Assembly (NCBI GenBank): GCA_002690705.1
Contig: NZFO01000016.1
Span: 6,135 to 70,134 of the forward strand
Origin: Magnetovibrio sp.
Lineage (GTDB): Bacteria; Pseudomonadota; Alphaproteobacteria; Rhodospirillales; Casp-alpha2
Reading direction: 5' to 3'
DNA length: 64,000 bases
In this document: one piece after another, positions 46,624 to 57,800 of the stretch
How positions within the stretch are numbered: position 1 is the first letter of the stretch
How the letters are laid out: every line of letters starts with the position of its first letter
Made by a program: the position numbers and the translations under genes
Notes under the pieces: model-generated
Database searches by the model: none
Told to the model about the DNA's origin: nothing
What the model saw: the letters and a program-made list of their open reading frames with translations, nothing else

Positions 46624-48648
46624 ATGAATAATCACATACAGCTGGAGATCACAGAGACACAGCCTTTCGCAGGCGGAATTGCCTTTGGTGAGACAGGGTC
46701 ATATGAACGGATCAAAGGCATAGCGCATTATTCAGTAGACCCTACCGCGCCCGCGCAGGCGGGGATTACAGATCTGCACAACGCGTTTCAAAATTCAGAT
46801 GGGCTTGTAGAATTTAGTGCCGATTTCATGATCCTTCGCCCTGTAAATGCCTCTCAAAGTAATCGGCGAATTTTTTATGATTGGGGAAATCGAGGTAACA
46901 TTAGATCTTTACAATTTTTTAATGACGCCATCGGTTCGAACGACCCGATTAAACCCAAGCATGCCGGTAACGGTTTCCTATTTCGGCGAGGCTATACGAT
47001 CGTATTTTCTGCTTGGCAAGGCGACTTGCTTGCTGGCGACGGACGCTTTTTGCTGAAACTACCGTTAGCGATGGAAGATGGTCACTCAATCACCGGTCAA
47101 GTTCGCTCAGAGTTCATACTTGAGCATGAGGGCATTACCTCGCAACCCTTATCAGGGTGGTCCAATACACGGAGCTACCCGACTATATCTCTGGATACAT
47201 CGAAAGCTATTTTGACCCGACGCCCCTACGCAACGGCCCCTCGTGAAGTTATCCCACCAGATCATTGGATGTTTGCTCGTAACGAGGGCGGTGCGGGGTT
47301 AGATGGGGTTTCAAAGCAAACCGCTATTGTGCCATCTAATAGTAACATCTACCTACCCGGTAGCTTTGAACCCGGATACATTTATGAATTAATATATACC
47401 GCCCGAGACCCATTAATTCTCGGATTGGGCCACGTCGCCGTTCGGGATCTAATCAGCTTTTTAAAATACGGCAAAAAAGATAGCGCCGGGACCACCAACC
47501 CAGTCGCACGGGCTGGCGGGATAGAAAAGGCTTACGGTTGGGGTCGCTCACAAACGGGCCGTGCTATCCGCGATTTCATATATAATGGCTATAACACTGA
47601 CTCAGAAGGACGTCAGGTTTTTGATGGTGTACTCCCGCATGTCTCAGGAGGGGGACTAATGTGGATGAACCATCGTTTCGCAAATGTAGTATCCCCAGCA
47701 GGTCAAGAACATGAAGTTCGGGATAATTGCGCAGACCGCTTTCCATTTGCCTACGCGGAGACCACAGATCATCTAACGGGTCGGTGCGACTCAATATTAA
47801 GGCATCCAGATACTGATCCCCTCATAATGCATACTCAGACTGCCACTGAGTACTGGCAGCGCCGAGGATCACTAATTCATACCGATACCGAGGGTAATGA
47901 TCTCGCTTTACCGGATAATGTGCGGATTTACATTTGGGGCAGCTCCGAGCATTACGCTGACCCAATGTTAAAAAAACCATCGAAAGGTCCGTGTCAAAAT
48001 TTTCCTAATGTTGTTCGCACCTCTATGTTCTTCCGGGCTACGCTTGATAACTTAGATAGTTGGGCTACCAACGGCATAAAACCGCCTGAGAGCCGTTACC
48101 CAAAACGCGCAGATGGCACACTACTCACTGCCGCGGAATGGCGAGTGCAGTTTCCGGCTATTCCGGGTGTCATGCTAACTCGGGGACCGGCTGACTTACC
48201 GCTTTTTGACTTTGGACCAGAATTTGATAACGGTTTTTTACAAGAGCCGCCAGTCCTGGTCAACGCGATGGGATATCCCACTCAAGTACCCGCGGTTGAT
48301 GAAGATGGAAACGACAAAGGCTGCCTGCTCGCCCCAATGGTAATGGCCCCACTAGCGACATATACAGGTTGGAACTTGCGTGCGCGCGGCCAAGGCCACG
48401 GTGCAAAGTACAAATTTTCAGGTTCCACAATACCGTTTCCAGAGACAGATTTTGAGCGCAACATTACGGGGGATCCCCGATCCTCCATTGAAGCTCGTTA
48501 CGGAAACAAGGAGGGGTATGTCGCGGCAATCAGAGAGGCCGCCAAACATCTCATCGAGGAACGCTACATGCTGACTGAGGATTTAGAACGATGCGTTGAT
48601 TATGCCCAAGATTGGGACCGTGACCGTCACCAGCTCACATTGCTGTAG
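46624..48648 (+). CDS. Large alpha/beta-hydrolase-domain protein
   Basis: 674 residues matching the alpha/beta hydrolase domain family annotated in many alphaproteobacteria and actinobacteria (Abhydrolase_10-like). The start is ETQPFAGGIAFGETGSYERI, with RIFYDWGNRGN and a GYTIVFSAWQGD segment. The likely nucleophile elbow is GWGRSQTGRAIRDFIYNG (about residues 301-318). No signal peptide is seen. Natural substrates are unknown; an esterase or lactonase role is possible. It stands alone between the parvulin gene and the convergent DUF2062 gene. Confidence 0.8.
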   Translation: MNNHIQLEITETQPFAGGIAFGETGSYERIKGIAHYSVDPTAPAQAGITDLHNAFQNSDGLVEFSADFMILRPVNASQSNRRIFYDWGNRGNIRSLQFFNDAIGSNDPIKPKHAGNGFLFRRGYTIVFSAWQGDLLAGDGRFLLKLPLAMEDGHSITGQVRSEFILEHEGITSQPLSGWSNTRSYPTISLDTSKAILTRRPYATAPREVIPPDHWMFARNEGGAGLDGVSKQTAIVPSNSNIYLPGSFEPGYIYELIYTARDPLILGLGHVAVRDLISFLKYGKKDSAGTTNPVARAGGIEKAYGWGRSQTGRAIRDFIYNGYNTDSEGRQVFDGVLPHVSGGGLMWMNHRFANVVSPAGQEHEVRDNCADRFPFAYAETTDHLTGRCDSILRHPDTDPLIMHTQTATEYWQRRGSLIHTDTEGNDLALPDNVRIYIWGSSEHYADPMLKKPSKGPCQNFPNVVRTSMFFRATLDNLDSWATNGIKPPESRYPKRADGTLLTAAEWRVQFPAIPGVMLTRGPADLPLFDFGPEFDNGFLQEPPVLVNAMGYPTQVPAVDEDGNDKGCLLAPMVMAPLATYTGWNLRARGQGHGAKYKFSGSTIPFPETDFERNITGDPRSSIEARYGNKEGYVAAIREAAKHLIEERYMLTEDLERCVDYAQDWDRDRHQLTLL

Positions 48649-48673
48649 AGATAGCGCAAGAATCACTTTTACT

Positions 48674-49261
48674 TTAAATATCTGGCACCTGACCTTGCGC
48701 GGAGCGTTTAATCATCAATATTCTTTGACGGCGATGCAAGAATGCATTAGTCCAAATATAGCCACCCCACGCTCCAATAACGGCCCAAGGAAGGCAGCCA
48801 ACCAGCATCGGCGCACCATATAGATTAAATAGATTACTCAGCTGCTGCCCCAAAGCAGAGATTCCATCCGAATCAACATTCATTGCTGCCGTAAGTTCCT
48901 CACCAAACGTGGTGTAGCCGGGCAAAGCATTGCTCTCGCCCATTATTACCCTTCCTGTGACTAGAAAAGCATAGTAAAGCGGAACAAAAGTAAACACATT
49001 TGAGAGCCAAACCCACGCCAAGCTAGCGATTAGATTAAATCTCCAACGTGGCGCTATCGCCCTTATTATAGCCCAAATTCCTATTACGATAGGAATTTGT
49101 ATACCAACAGTGGGCGTCAACCCGAAACCGATACCTATTGCAACACCACGAGCCGTGAACTCCGGACTATGGCGAGCACGAAGCATCGGCATTATTACAC
49201 GCAAGCGCATCATGCGCCAAAAACGCTTACTTATCGTGTCTCGTCGATCTTCCGTTTGCAT
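48674..49261 (-). CDS. DUF2062 membrane protein
   Basis: 195-residue inner-membrane protein of the DUF2062 family. The diagnostic early segment is SPEFTARGVAIGIGFGLTPTVGIQIPI, followed by LIASLAWVWLSNVFTFVPLYYAFLVTGR. Four hydrophobic segments are apparent. It has a basic N terminus and C-terminal tail. The first ATG of the frame lies 87 bases upstream; the family alignment favours the ATG at 49261, but no clear ribosome-binding site decides. Function unknown. Confidence 0.82.
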   Translation of the reverse strand: MQTEDRRDTISKRFWRMMRLRVIMPMLRARHSPEFTARGVAIGIGFGLTPTVGIQIPIVIGIWAIIRAIAPRWRFNLIASLAWVWLSNVFTFVPLYYAFLVTGRVIMGESNALPGYTTFGEELTAAMNVDSDGISALGQQLSNLFNLYGAPMLVGCLPWAVIGAWGGYIWTNAFLHRRQRILMIKRSAQGQVPDI

Positions 49262-49516
49262 TCTTTTACCGTTAGTATGATTTTTAAAGTTCGTAAACTT
49301 GTTAATTGGTATAGTATGGTAATGGTCTCCAAGAGAAGGTTTGTACAAGAAATATAGTCGTTTCTCAATTACCTCAGATTAGCACCGACGAAAATTTGTT
49401 ATCGCACCGGAGATATCGGTTACCAAAATAAATTGCGTATTAATCAAATAACGGGGTTTGCCGGATACCCCTCAATTGCTTATTCTGCTCGTAATTGACG
49501 ATTAAGTGGATCTTTA

Positions 49517-50284
49517 ATGAATAGCCAAAATATTGCCTTTGCCGCGTCGGATCAGCCAGAGGCCCAAAGCGCGTTGAGACGTCTAACCAAACGTTACGGG
49601 AATTGCATTCCAGAAGAAGCAGATGTGGTTGTAGCTCTCGGGGGCGATGGCTTTGTCTTACATATGCTACACGAGCATATGGCCCTAGGCACGCCAATTT
49701 ATGGCATGAATAGAGGCTCTGTAGGATTCATGATGAACCCTTACGAAGAGGACACCCTGACTGAGCGTTTAAACCGCGCACAAGGCGCAAAATTATACCC
49801 ATTACGAATGACGGCAACCACAGATTACGGGGAGACGCATGAGGCTCTCGCTATTAACGAGGTAGCTTTACTCCGCCAAGCTCGCCACACAGCTAAAATA
49901 AAAATTTTAGTAGACGGTGTGCAAAGAATGGAAGAGATGATCTGCGACGGGGTATTAGTTGCAACGCCAGCCGGATCTACGGCTTATAATTTATCAGCTG
50001 CTGGCCCTATTATTCCGTTGAGTGGCGAAGTACTAGCATTAACTCCAATCAGCGCATTTAGGCCAAGACGTTGGCGTGGTGCCCTTTTACCATCCACAGC
50101 TACTGTTGAATTTCACATTGGCGATGCGGAATTCCGATGTGTGAGCGCTACTGCTGATTTTCATGAAGTACGCAGTATACGCCGTGTAACGGTCTCTGAG
50201 GATCGCAGCATCGCGTTAACTTTACTCTTTGATCCAGAGCATAACCTCGAAGAACGTATAATAAAGGAGCAGTTCGAGCCTTGA
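49517..50284 (+). CDS. nadK: NAD kinase
   Basis: 255-residue NAD kinase, which phosphorylates NAD to NADP. The GGDG motif is in [17 protein letters not shown], the NE motif in [12 protein letters not shown], and the conserved glycine-rich loop in [21 protein letters not shown]. The short N terminus is typical of alphaproteobacterial forms. Its TGA is overlapped by the TTG start of the next gene. Confidence 0.94.
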   Translation: MNSQNIAFAASDQPEAQSALRRLTKRYGNCIPEEADVVVALGGDGFVLHMLHEHMALGTPIYGMNRGSVGFMMNPYEEDTLTERLNRAQGAKLYPLRMTATTDYGETHEALAINEVALLRQARHTAKIKILVDGVQRMEEMICDGVLVATPAGSTAYNLSAAGPIIPLSGEVLALTPISAFRPRRWRGALLPSTATVEFHIGDAEFRCVSATADFHEVRSIRRVTVSEDRSIALTLLFDPEHNLEERIIKEQFEP

Positions 50285-51444
50285 GGCGGGCAAATACCGA
50301 TCAATCCAACTTAGCCAGTAGCGAAGAACCGGGAAATAATTTAGGACGAACGCTAATGTTCCAACGTCGTATGTCACTCACGCGCTGGTTTATGTTAATT
50401 GGAATGAGCTTAACGATCGGCACCCTCGGGGGATTAGTGTTCCACTGGCTGACTATGCCCTTAGCGTGGATGATCGGGGCTATGGTATTTACAACAGTGG
50501 CCGCGCTCATGGGTGCGCCAGTACGTGGCTCTCGTCGCTTAAGAAGCTTTATGGTTCCAGTATTGGGTATAATGCTTGGTAGCGCTTTCACACCTGAGAC
50601 TTTAGGGCAAGTTGATCTTTGGGTCCCTAGCATATTGGTCATGTTAATTTTTGTTGCTGTAGTCATTGGTTGTGTTGGAGCTTTTCTGTACAAAATTATG
50701 GATTTTGGGCCGGTGTCAGCTTATTTTTCTGCAACACCCGGTGGCTTGGCGACAATGGCTATCATCGGTACAGACTGGGGAGGGGATGAGCGGCGCATAG
50801 GGTTGGTCCACTCGGTCCGCATTTTGCTCACGGTTCTAATAATTCCTCTCTACTTTAGGATTTTTGAGGGCTACATCCCTGGCGGGTTGGAGTCTCTCGG
50901 TAGCCTCACAAACCTTCAAATCCGAGATGGATTGATATTAATTGCATGTGCCCTTGGATTCCCATTGTTCAAATTTTTGAATTTCCCATCAGCGCAGATT
51001 TTAGGTCCGATGGTGTTAAGTGCGATAGTCCACTTGATGGGTATAACAGAGGCAAAACCCCCCGTAGAATTGGTTAATTTAGCTCAGTTAGTCATCGGAA
51101 CTGGCATTGGCGCTCGCTTCGCCGGCGTTTCAATTTTTCGACTTTTCAAGGTCATGATGGCCGCAGCCGCTAGTACAATATTTATGGTCGCTCTGGCTGC
51201 AGCCTGCGCGAGTGGCTTAAGTCATCTGACCGGTTTACCCTTTCATGCTATATGGCTTGCTTTCGCACCCGGCGGTGTAGCAGAAATGACTTTAATTAGC
51301 CTTTCTATGGGAATTGACGTAGCATTCGTCTCCACCCACCACGTAATCCGTGTAACCTTCATGGTTATAGCGGCGCCTTACGTGTTTTTGATACTGCAAA
51401 AGTATTGGAGCATATCCGAGGACCAAACCAAACACGGACTTTAG
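50281..51444 (+). CDS. AbrB-family membrane protein (AmoA-like)
   Basis: Up to 387 residues with about ten hydrophobic helices in two repeated halves, as in the duplicated AbrB/AmoA family of putative transporters or regulators of ammonia monooxygenase-type genes. Markers are [36 protein letters not shown] and its second-half counterpart [19 protein letters not shown]. The start is uncertain. TTG at 50281 overlaps the nadK stop with AAGGAG 14-19 bases upstream; the ATG at 50356 is the alternative. Substrate unknown. Confidence 0.82.
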   Translation: MRRANTDQSNLASSEEPGNNLGRTLMFQRRMSLTRWFMLIGMSLTIGTLGGLVFHWLTMPLAWMIGAMVFTTVAALMGAPVRGSRRLRSFMVPVLGIMLGSAFTPETLGQVDLWVPSILVMLIFVAVVIGCVGAFLYKIMDFGPVSAYFSATPGGLATMAIIGTDWGGDERRIGLVHSVRILLTVLIIPLYFRIFEGYIPGGLESLGSLTNLQIRDGLILIACALGFPLFKFLNFPSAQILGPMVLSAIVHLMGITEAKPPVELVNLAQLVIGTGIGARFAGVSIFRLFKVMMAAAASTIFMVALAAACASGLSHLTGLPFHAIWLAFAPGGVAEMTLISLSMGIDVAFVSTHHVIRVTFMVIAAPYVFLILQKYWSISEDQTKHGL

Positions 51445-51476
51445 TCATGTGTAATTAATTTGCTAAATGTTTTTAA

Positions 51477-52544
51477 TCACAGATGATCCGCCCCCACAGC
51501 GTGGGTCACCGATTTGAAACCGTCACGCAAGAGTAGAGTTGCAAGATCATCTTTAATTCGCCTCACTAATTGAGGGCCACCATAAAGTAAGGCCGAGTAT
51601 AATTGCACCAAATGCGCGCCAGCCCGTATTTTTGTGTAAGCGTCTGCGCCCGATGTGACACCACCTACACCGATAATAGGGATCTTTCCTCCAACTAAAC
51701 GGTAAAAATCGTAAAGAACTGACGTGGACAGTTGCATCAAGGGGGCACCGCTCAAACCACCTATTTCATCTCGTTTTTTTCCGATCAAGTTTAACGGACG
51801 TTGCGTAGTCGTATTGGTTGCAATTAATCCATCAACACCAATTTCCAAGGCGACATCCGCAATATCCGATTTATCCTCATCGGTCAGATCTGGAGAGACC
51901 TTGAGAAGAACTGGCGGCTTGCTATCGAGATCAAGCTCATTTAATTGTTTAAAGACTTTTGATAGTATTAGACGTAAAGGCTGTTTCCCTTGTAGTTCCC
52001 GTAAACCCGGTGTGTTCGGCGACGATACGTTAACCACAAGATAATCCGCCACCGGGCCCAATTCACGTACACCAGCCAAATAATCATCAACCGCACTAGG
52101 GCTATCCTTATTTTTACCTAAATTAACGCCCACACAACCACCCTCTTTTTTATGACGCGATTCAAGTTGTTGGCGAGCCGCGCCCAAGCCTGAATTATTA
52201 AAACCCATCCGATTAATCACACCATGATCTGCCTTTAAACGAAAGAGGCGCGGGGTTGGGTTCCCCTGTTGTGGCCTTGGCGTAACCGATCCAATTTCTG
52301 TAAATCCAAAACCAAGCCTCAACACGGCATCTGGCACCTCCGCATCTTTGTCAAATCCTGCGGCAAGCCCTATGGGATTGGGGAACTTTTTGCCCCACAA
52401 AGACACAGCTAAAATATCCGGGTCTGGAACTCGATCAAAGCCGGCTAAGCCCCATTTCAAAGCCCAAATTGCTAGGCTATGAGCGGTCTCTGGATTCAAG
52501 CGAAAAATAAGTGGCTGTAATGTCGAGTAAAGATCAATCACCAT
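51477..52544 (-). CDS. pyrD: Dihydroorotate dehydrogenase (quinone), class 2
   Basis: 355-residue membrane-associated flavoenzyme that oxidises dihydroorotate using ubiquinone, the fourth pyrimidine step. The N-terminal amphipathic extension (LQPLIFRLNPETAHSLAIWAL) marks class 2. The FMN-site sequences are PIGLAAGFDKDAEV, VINRMGFNNSGL, the catalytic Ser loop NVSSPNTPGLRELQ, and IIGVGGVTSGADAY. Its start overlaps the DUF952 stop by 11 bases, so the two genes are coupled. Together with pyrB and pyrC near 5-7 kb it gives three pathway genes in the window. Confidence 0.96.
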   Translation of the reverse strand: MVIDLYSTLQPLIFRLNPETAHSLAIWALKWGLAGFDRVPDPDILAVSLWGKKFPNPIGLAAGFDKDAEVPDAVLRLGFGFTEIGSVTPRPQQGNPTPRLFRLKADHGVINRMGFNNSGLGAARQQLESRHKKEGGCVGVNLGKNKDSPSAVDDYLAGVRELGPVADYLVVNVSSPNTPGLRELQGKQPLRLILSKVFKQLNELDLDSKPPVLLKVSPDLTDEDKSDIADVALEIGVDGLIATNTTTQRPLNLIGKKRDEIGGLSGAPLMQLSTSVLYDFYRLVGGKIPIIGVGGVTSGADAYTKIRAGAHLVQLYSALLYGGPQLVRRIKDDLATLLLRDGFKSVTHAVGADHL

Positions 52545-52890
52545 TTATATACTCAGGGAATTGGTGTACCCCGTCCGCATTTAGGGGTAATGGATCTACT
52601 CGCTCAACTGCGTTTAATGGCAAATTCCCGTATACATGGGGAAATAATTCCCCGCCTCGAGCAAGCTCCCATTTTATAAGTTTATTGAGTTTTTCTGGAT
52701 CAACGCTAAGTAGCACAAGCCCCCCTTGCCCAGCCCTATGCTTCGCGGCACTAGATCGAATTTGCGACTTGGTAGAAAAATGTATAAAACCATCGGCTTG
52801 GTCTTGGGAGGAACCCGAGTACTCACCTTTTATTTGTGCTAGGGCCCATTCCTCCGAACTACACATATGGAATACTCGATTTTTCTTCAT
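52534..52890 (-). CDS. DUF952 family protein
   Basis: 118-residue protein of the DUF952 family, often encoded immediately upstream of pyrD in alphaproteobacteria. Family sequence includes VFHMCSSEEWALAQIKGEY, DGFIHFSTKSQI and LFPHVYGNLPLNAVERVDPL. The fold resembles ADP-ribosyltransferase-like glutathione-S-transferase-unrelated proteins; activity is unknown. Cytosolic. Overlaps pyrD by 11 bases. Confidence 0.88.
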   Translation of the reverse strand: MKKNRVFHMCSSEEWALAQIKGEYSGSSQDQADGFIHFSTKSQIRSSAAKHRAGQGGLVLLSVDPEKLNKLIKWELARGGELFPHVYGNLPLNAVERVDPLPLNADGVHQFPEYINGD

Positions 52891-53056
52891 AGAGCTTACT
52901 CTAACCTACAATAGTCATTGTACTCACTTGCTATTCTTGCCACTTAAATTCTCCGAGCCTCCCAACTGTTAATTCCCCGGATTGGTCAAGCTCGATAACA
53001 TTACAAAAACTTAGTTCACGATGGATCCCTCGTTGCTCAATTGGGGTCATTTCAAC

Positions 53057-53774
53057 TTAGTTATTATGAGATGGAGTGTCAGCATTTTCAGAACCAAAAT
53101 TAAGCAAGTAACCACTCTTGCCTCTAATACGTTTACCCTCGAATAGTCCTTTAGCGATAAATTATTGTTCCTAATTTTTTAAGACACCATTCAAGATAGT
53201 TGGCTTTTGGGCCTATGTGTACACCATGCCCTCCGCTACGAAATAGAGAATTCCATACCATCATTATCATTCGTCCCGACCGATGTAGTAGCTCCGTTTT
53301 TTGACTCTGGGTTGGTCTTGATGCTGGCGACAAATTACTATTAAAACACTCTCCATCGTCCTCCCGCAGATCACTCTAGGCAACTTTACGATTCAGGATA
53401 ATCTCAGAAGTGCCTCGCCCAAGTGAGCTGAAAAAGCCTGCCCCAGCGGTAAAAGTTGCATGCCCAACACCCGATAACATGCTTCGTTCTAGTCCTTGAT
53501 CTGACATAATCTGTTCTAAATGATTTTTTCGGGCATCTTCTCGTGTTAATTTAGACATCAACACGTCGCCTGAAAATTGATTGCCACTGTGAATGATAAA
53601 TAAAATTTTAGAGGCAGGCGGCGCGTTCCAAGAATACCTATCAGTGCACATGTGCCACTCACCTTTATTAGTTAGGGCCATTATAGCTATATTTAGTACA
53701 GGCAGATCAAGAAGTGTTTTCCCACAATTTTCCCTTTGCTTTTGTTCTTCATTTTCACTGATGTTTTGTTCCAT
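53057..53774 (-). pseudogene. Decayed gene of unknown family
   Basis: A minus-strand coding trace broken twice. The first 132 codons (from MEQNISENEEQ, with PPASKILFIIHSGNQFSGD and GVGHATFTAGAGFFSSLGRG) end at a TAG at 53376-53378. The same frame continues for 75 codons through WNSLFRSGGHGVHIGPKANYLEW to a stop at 53151. A neighbouring frame then continues GLFEGKRIRGKSGYLLNFGS to a stop at 53057. One nonsense change and one frameshift explain this. The family is not recognised. Confidence 0.6.
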
Positions 53775-54095
53775 CTTGTTCTTCTTTGTTATTGTTTTGT
53801 ATATACGGAAAGGCTGCGAAGCCCTCTAAAATACTAGGCTAAGTATAAATAGCTTTCTTCCCATAGCTTAACACTGAACAATGGCAATTCAAATGAATAA
53901 GACTACCTTTAAGTTTGATTTGTAGTTTCACAACTCAGATATAGCCTCGATTAAAACGTAAAAACTTAGTTGAGCTTTTTAGATATGATAACTTAATTGT
54001 GTAACCACTTTAATACATAAGCACGTAAGCGCAGGTATTAAAAAAGTGTTATCTGCTGAACCAACGGTGTGATAATATAACTCTTATTGCAGATA
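53775..54095. other. Gap between two pseudogenes
   Basis: 321 AT-rich bases with no supported ORF or structure; presumably degraded sequence between the two decayed genes. Confidence 0.4.
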
Positions 54096-54779
54096 TTAAT
54101 GGCTACAGCTTTTATTACAGGATAGTAGGCCCCCATTCTCCAACAATCGAGCAATCACTAATTCAATAAGCTTTCCACTAAAGCTCACGCCATCCACTTC
54201 ACATCCAAAAAGAGAGCCACTTTAATTTACCGTATAAATAGACTATTTCGTTTCCGCAACCAAAAGGGCATGGGATCCTCCACCGCCGCGCGCAATATCA
54301 GTTGCAACTTTGGGACTAAGCATACACACAGTTTTAATAAGCGAAACGCCGATGATATTTTAGAGCGCACTTAATAATTTGGTGCCTACAATCTGGTTCG
54401 GTATTCCACCCTTAAAACGGCCAATGATCCTTTTACAAGCATCGATTTAAAAATCGAGAAACGGATTATCATCGCTAAAGCAACAGACCGCATTATGGAC
54501 ATTGCGAAATCCCCTTACGCCCCCATTTTTTTTATCAGGTTGCATCCAGATTTCCCGGGAAAAAGCGAATTCTTCCATAAGTGGCAAAGAAAATTCAATT
54601 GGGTTGAAAATTGACACGTTAGGGTCGATCCAAGCTGCTATGACGTATCCCTCCGATAGCGCATCACGAATTGCAAGCAAACACGCCAAATCTGTAATGA
54701 CAGGCAGTCGTCCGCCCGCACGTTCACGGTATCAAGAAGGCGTCATTGCAAGTAAGTCATCGCCAAGATAGTGGTATTC
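54096..54779 (-). pseudogene. Decayed glycosyltransferase-like gene with five in-frame stops
   Basis: One minus-strand frame, with no shift, reads as a continuous protein interrupted by stops at 54732-54734 (TGA), 54447-54449 (TAA), 54360-54362 (TAA), 54243-54245 (TAG) and 54222-54224 (TAA). Segments: YLGDDLLAMTPS, RAGGRLPVITDLACLLAIRDAL, GYVIAAWIDPNVSIFNP (the DxD-like spot of nucleotide-sugar transferases), REIWMQPDKKNG, GIPNQIVGTKLLSAL, and GCEVDGVSFSGKLIELVIARLL. The glycosyltransferase assignment is an inference from the WIDPN motif. The 5' end is lost. Confidence 0.7.
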
Positions 54780-54899
54780 TCAATCATTTCTTTTTCCCCA
54801 ATCATGTACACTTAACAAACTTGTGTGATCCAAGCGGGCACATTATCAGCCTGGTAACTCTGTATTATACCTCGTTTCATTACCGTTATGGCATAATAG

Positions 54900-57800
54900 T
54901 CAGTTCTTGTTTCGTAACGTGACCAATAGCAAATCTGTTTTTGATAATAGCTGAAAGACCGAACCAGTGCCTTTGTTCAGAATTCGTACCACCCCATTTT
55001 TAGTGTCAGGAGGAGCCGACCAACGCAAATCGTCTATTTCGCGTATTTCTAAAAGTGTTTCTTTTCCTGATTTTTCGTCTTGGCTATGCCAACGCATTAC
55101 ACGGTTTGGGCGCTTAGGCGCACCAATTAGGGCGGTCCAAGTCTCTGGCATTTCGGTTGGTGGCCCATATAAATTTTTGAAATGTTCACTTATCGCCCAC
55201 ACTTCTCCAGATGGAAAAAGTGCATGAATTTGAACTGCATTCCCCTCAACATATTGCACAATTCCCCTCGTTCCGCGGTAAATTGACGACTTTACATCAA
55301 ATGCAGTTGCAATATCTTTCGGCCAAGAAATTGTTTCAATACAGAATTGTGTTTGCCATCGCTTTTTTTCAATACAAACAGTGTCTGACTTCGGTCTCAC
55401 GGAGACATTTTTCCCTAACTTATGATCCAATCCAAAGTTAAACGAGACATTCCTTAATGCGACCGACGCGTTAAGTGAAGTTTTAATCTCAGCCGGATTT
55501 TTAATTGTGATACCAAGAGCTGGGGCTTTTACCCTGCGATTTACGGGTGGGAGCGTTGCCAGATCATCTGTCCGTATAATATTTGGCATCATGTCAGCTG
55601 ATTTTGATTTGAAATCATGGTTTGCCGCTTCAACCTTCGAGATGATATCAGCCACAGGAGTTTTGTCCTCTGAAACCGAAGTAAGCTTTGCATTCGCTAT
55701 GATCTCAAGTTTTCTTGCCGTATCAGATGCGGCGCTTGGCCTTACCTTAATCTTTTTATTAGCTGATTTCATGTCCAGATCCAACGATGAGATCGTTGGT
55801 TGTGGTTGAGCGGTTCCAACAATTTTAATGTTTGGAGTTTCCATTTGTGTTGGGTCTCCTGTGGGTTGCCAAAACGGCTCCGGCTGGACCTCCGGACCCA
55901 ATCGGCCCAAACCAAAAGACTTTAATTTATTCTTCGAAATTTCTTGGCTAGAACTATCAGGTACTCCCGAAGCTCTCTTTGCGGGCGGAATCGGCAGGTT
56001 CATAGACTTCTTATCAAAACTCCCCTCGCCGAGCGTCGCCGCAGTTGACGCCTTTACTTTGTTAGCTATAGGGTCGATCGCATTTGTAGCGATTTGAGCA
56101 TTCGGTTTGTCGGCGGGTGAGACCGAATTGAGAATTGCTTGCTCGGCCGTGTTTTTAGATGTTTTCTTTGTGTCAACAATACCGGTAACCCAATCGATAA
56201 ATCCGAGTGACTTTTTATTGTCTGCTGCAGGATTCATAATTGAACTTACGCTTGGGCCTCTTGAGGAGATCTCAGCGGCCACGATAGTATTAACATCTGG
56301 CATTATAGCTTGAATCCCATTTCCCGATGTCTTCCAAATATTTTTAACTTGTGATAATTTGATATGACTTGGTGCTAACTCAACTACTAACTCTCGTACT
56401 TGAGGTGCAACCGGCACCGCAACTATGACAGGGTTCTCCCTCGATTGAGTTGAAAAAGCTGCGGTTTTGAGCGGTGACTTGCCTTTATGAGACTGTTGGG
56501 ATCGATTTGCCACGGGTTGACTACCTGTCCTGCCAAGGGAGATTCCCTCAGAAAACGTCTGAGATTCCGGGTTGCTAGGAGATTCAGGTGAAGCTTGAAT
56601 TAATTTCAACCGAACTACATCGAGAGATGTGTCCACATCGCTAATTTCTGGCTCTCTGGAAGCAGGGGAAAATGTTTCAAGCGCGCGCTCAGCCAATGTA
56701 GGTATTGATCGAGGAGTGTATTCTGTCCCTCTGTCATCACTCCGCTGATCAGGCATTTTAGGCTCTGGCGGCTCAATACTTGTTGTTGAGCTCTTGGAGT
56801 AATTTAACCTTTGAAAGGGTGGGGGCGTTGACGCGGAAGTCGGTAGCGCGGCTCCCACAACAGGAAGAATATTGTTCTCGGATACCTCGGTTTTTGGTAA
56901 GTCCAAAAAATTACTTAGTACTGGATTTGAGTGACTATCCCGGTCCTTGGATTTACTCTGCCTAGCAATCTCATTTGCCTCGCTCTCTCGTATGTCGGGA
57001 ACCTCCCAGCTATCTTGAAGAACGGGCTTCACCTCAGCGATAATTAGAGACGCCCGCCTTGCCGAATCGTGCGGAACTGAGTGATAACCTCCGTCTAACT
57101 CTTGATTGACTGCCTGGGTTTTTATTGATTTGAATTCGGTCACAGCCCGATCGGCTGGCAATGATCTCACGTGCTCTTGCGTTTCAATTTTTTCTTCTAC
57201 AATCTCACTGACACGTTCGTCAGATTTTGAATAATTTAAAATATTCTCGCGTTTAAATGACGGACTCAGGATCTGCGATGGTGGCGGTGTAGCGAGAAAA
57301 GAAGAAATAACTTTGGTGCTGTTGATGGGTTCTATGCCAACCTGCAAACTTGTTTCGGCGGTAACTGATGCCTTTCTCGTTCTTTTCGCCAAGGCTTTTG
57401 GCTCAGCCCCAAGACTACCAGCGCGCTCCGTTTCGACTAGCTCGTCTGATGATGGCGTGAAAATTTTCACAATACGTTCAACCATAGATGGCTTCGAACG
57501 CTCTTCATCTCGAAAAGTTCTAGCATTTTTCTCGTTATCAGCTGCCTCAGGTTTGGACACGCTAACTAAGCCTGAATATTCGACTGAGCTAGTCACTGCT
57601 TCAACAGACAAGGGCTCTGAGGCTATGGATGGCTGCAGCACTTTTTTCCCAGAAAGCTGCGGTCCAACTTGCAAAATCGGGTTATCCCTAGAAACTTGAC
57701 CCACATAAGTGTCTGACGCAGCATATGGCACTGGCAAGGCTGTTCCATGTACCCCATTGGGAGCCCTCTGTTCTGACGATGGCACTTGCATGCCCGTCAT

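Noticed and set aside
54096-54779. Stop-codon recoding as explanation for the five in-frame stops
   Set aside because: All three stop codons occur, and neighbouring genes use the same codons as true terminators.
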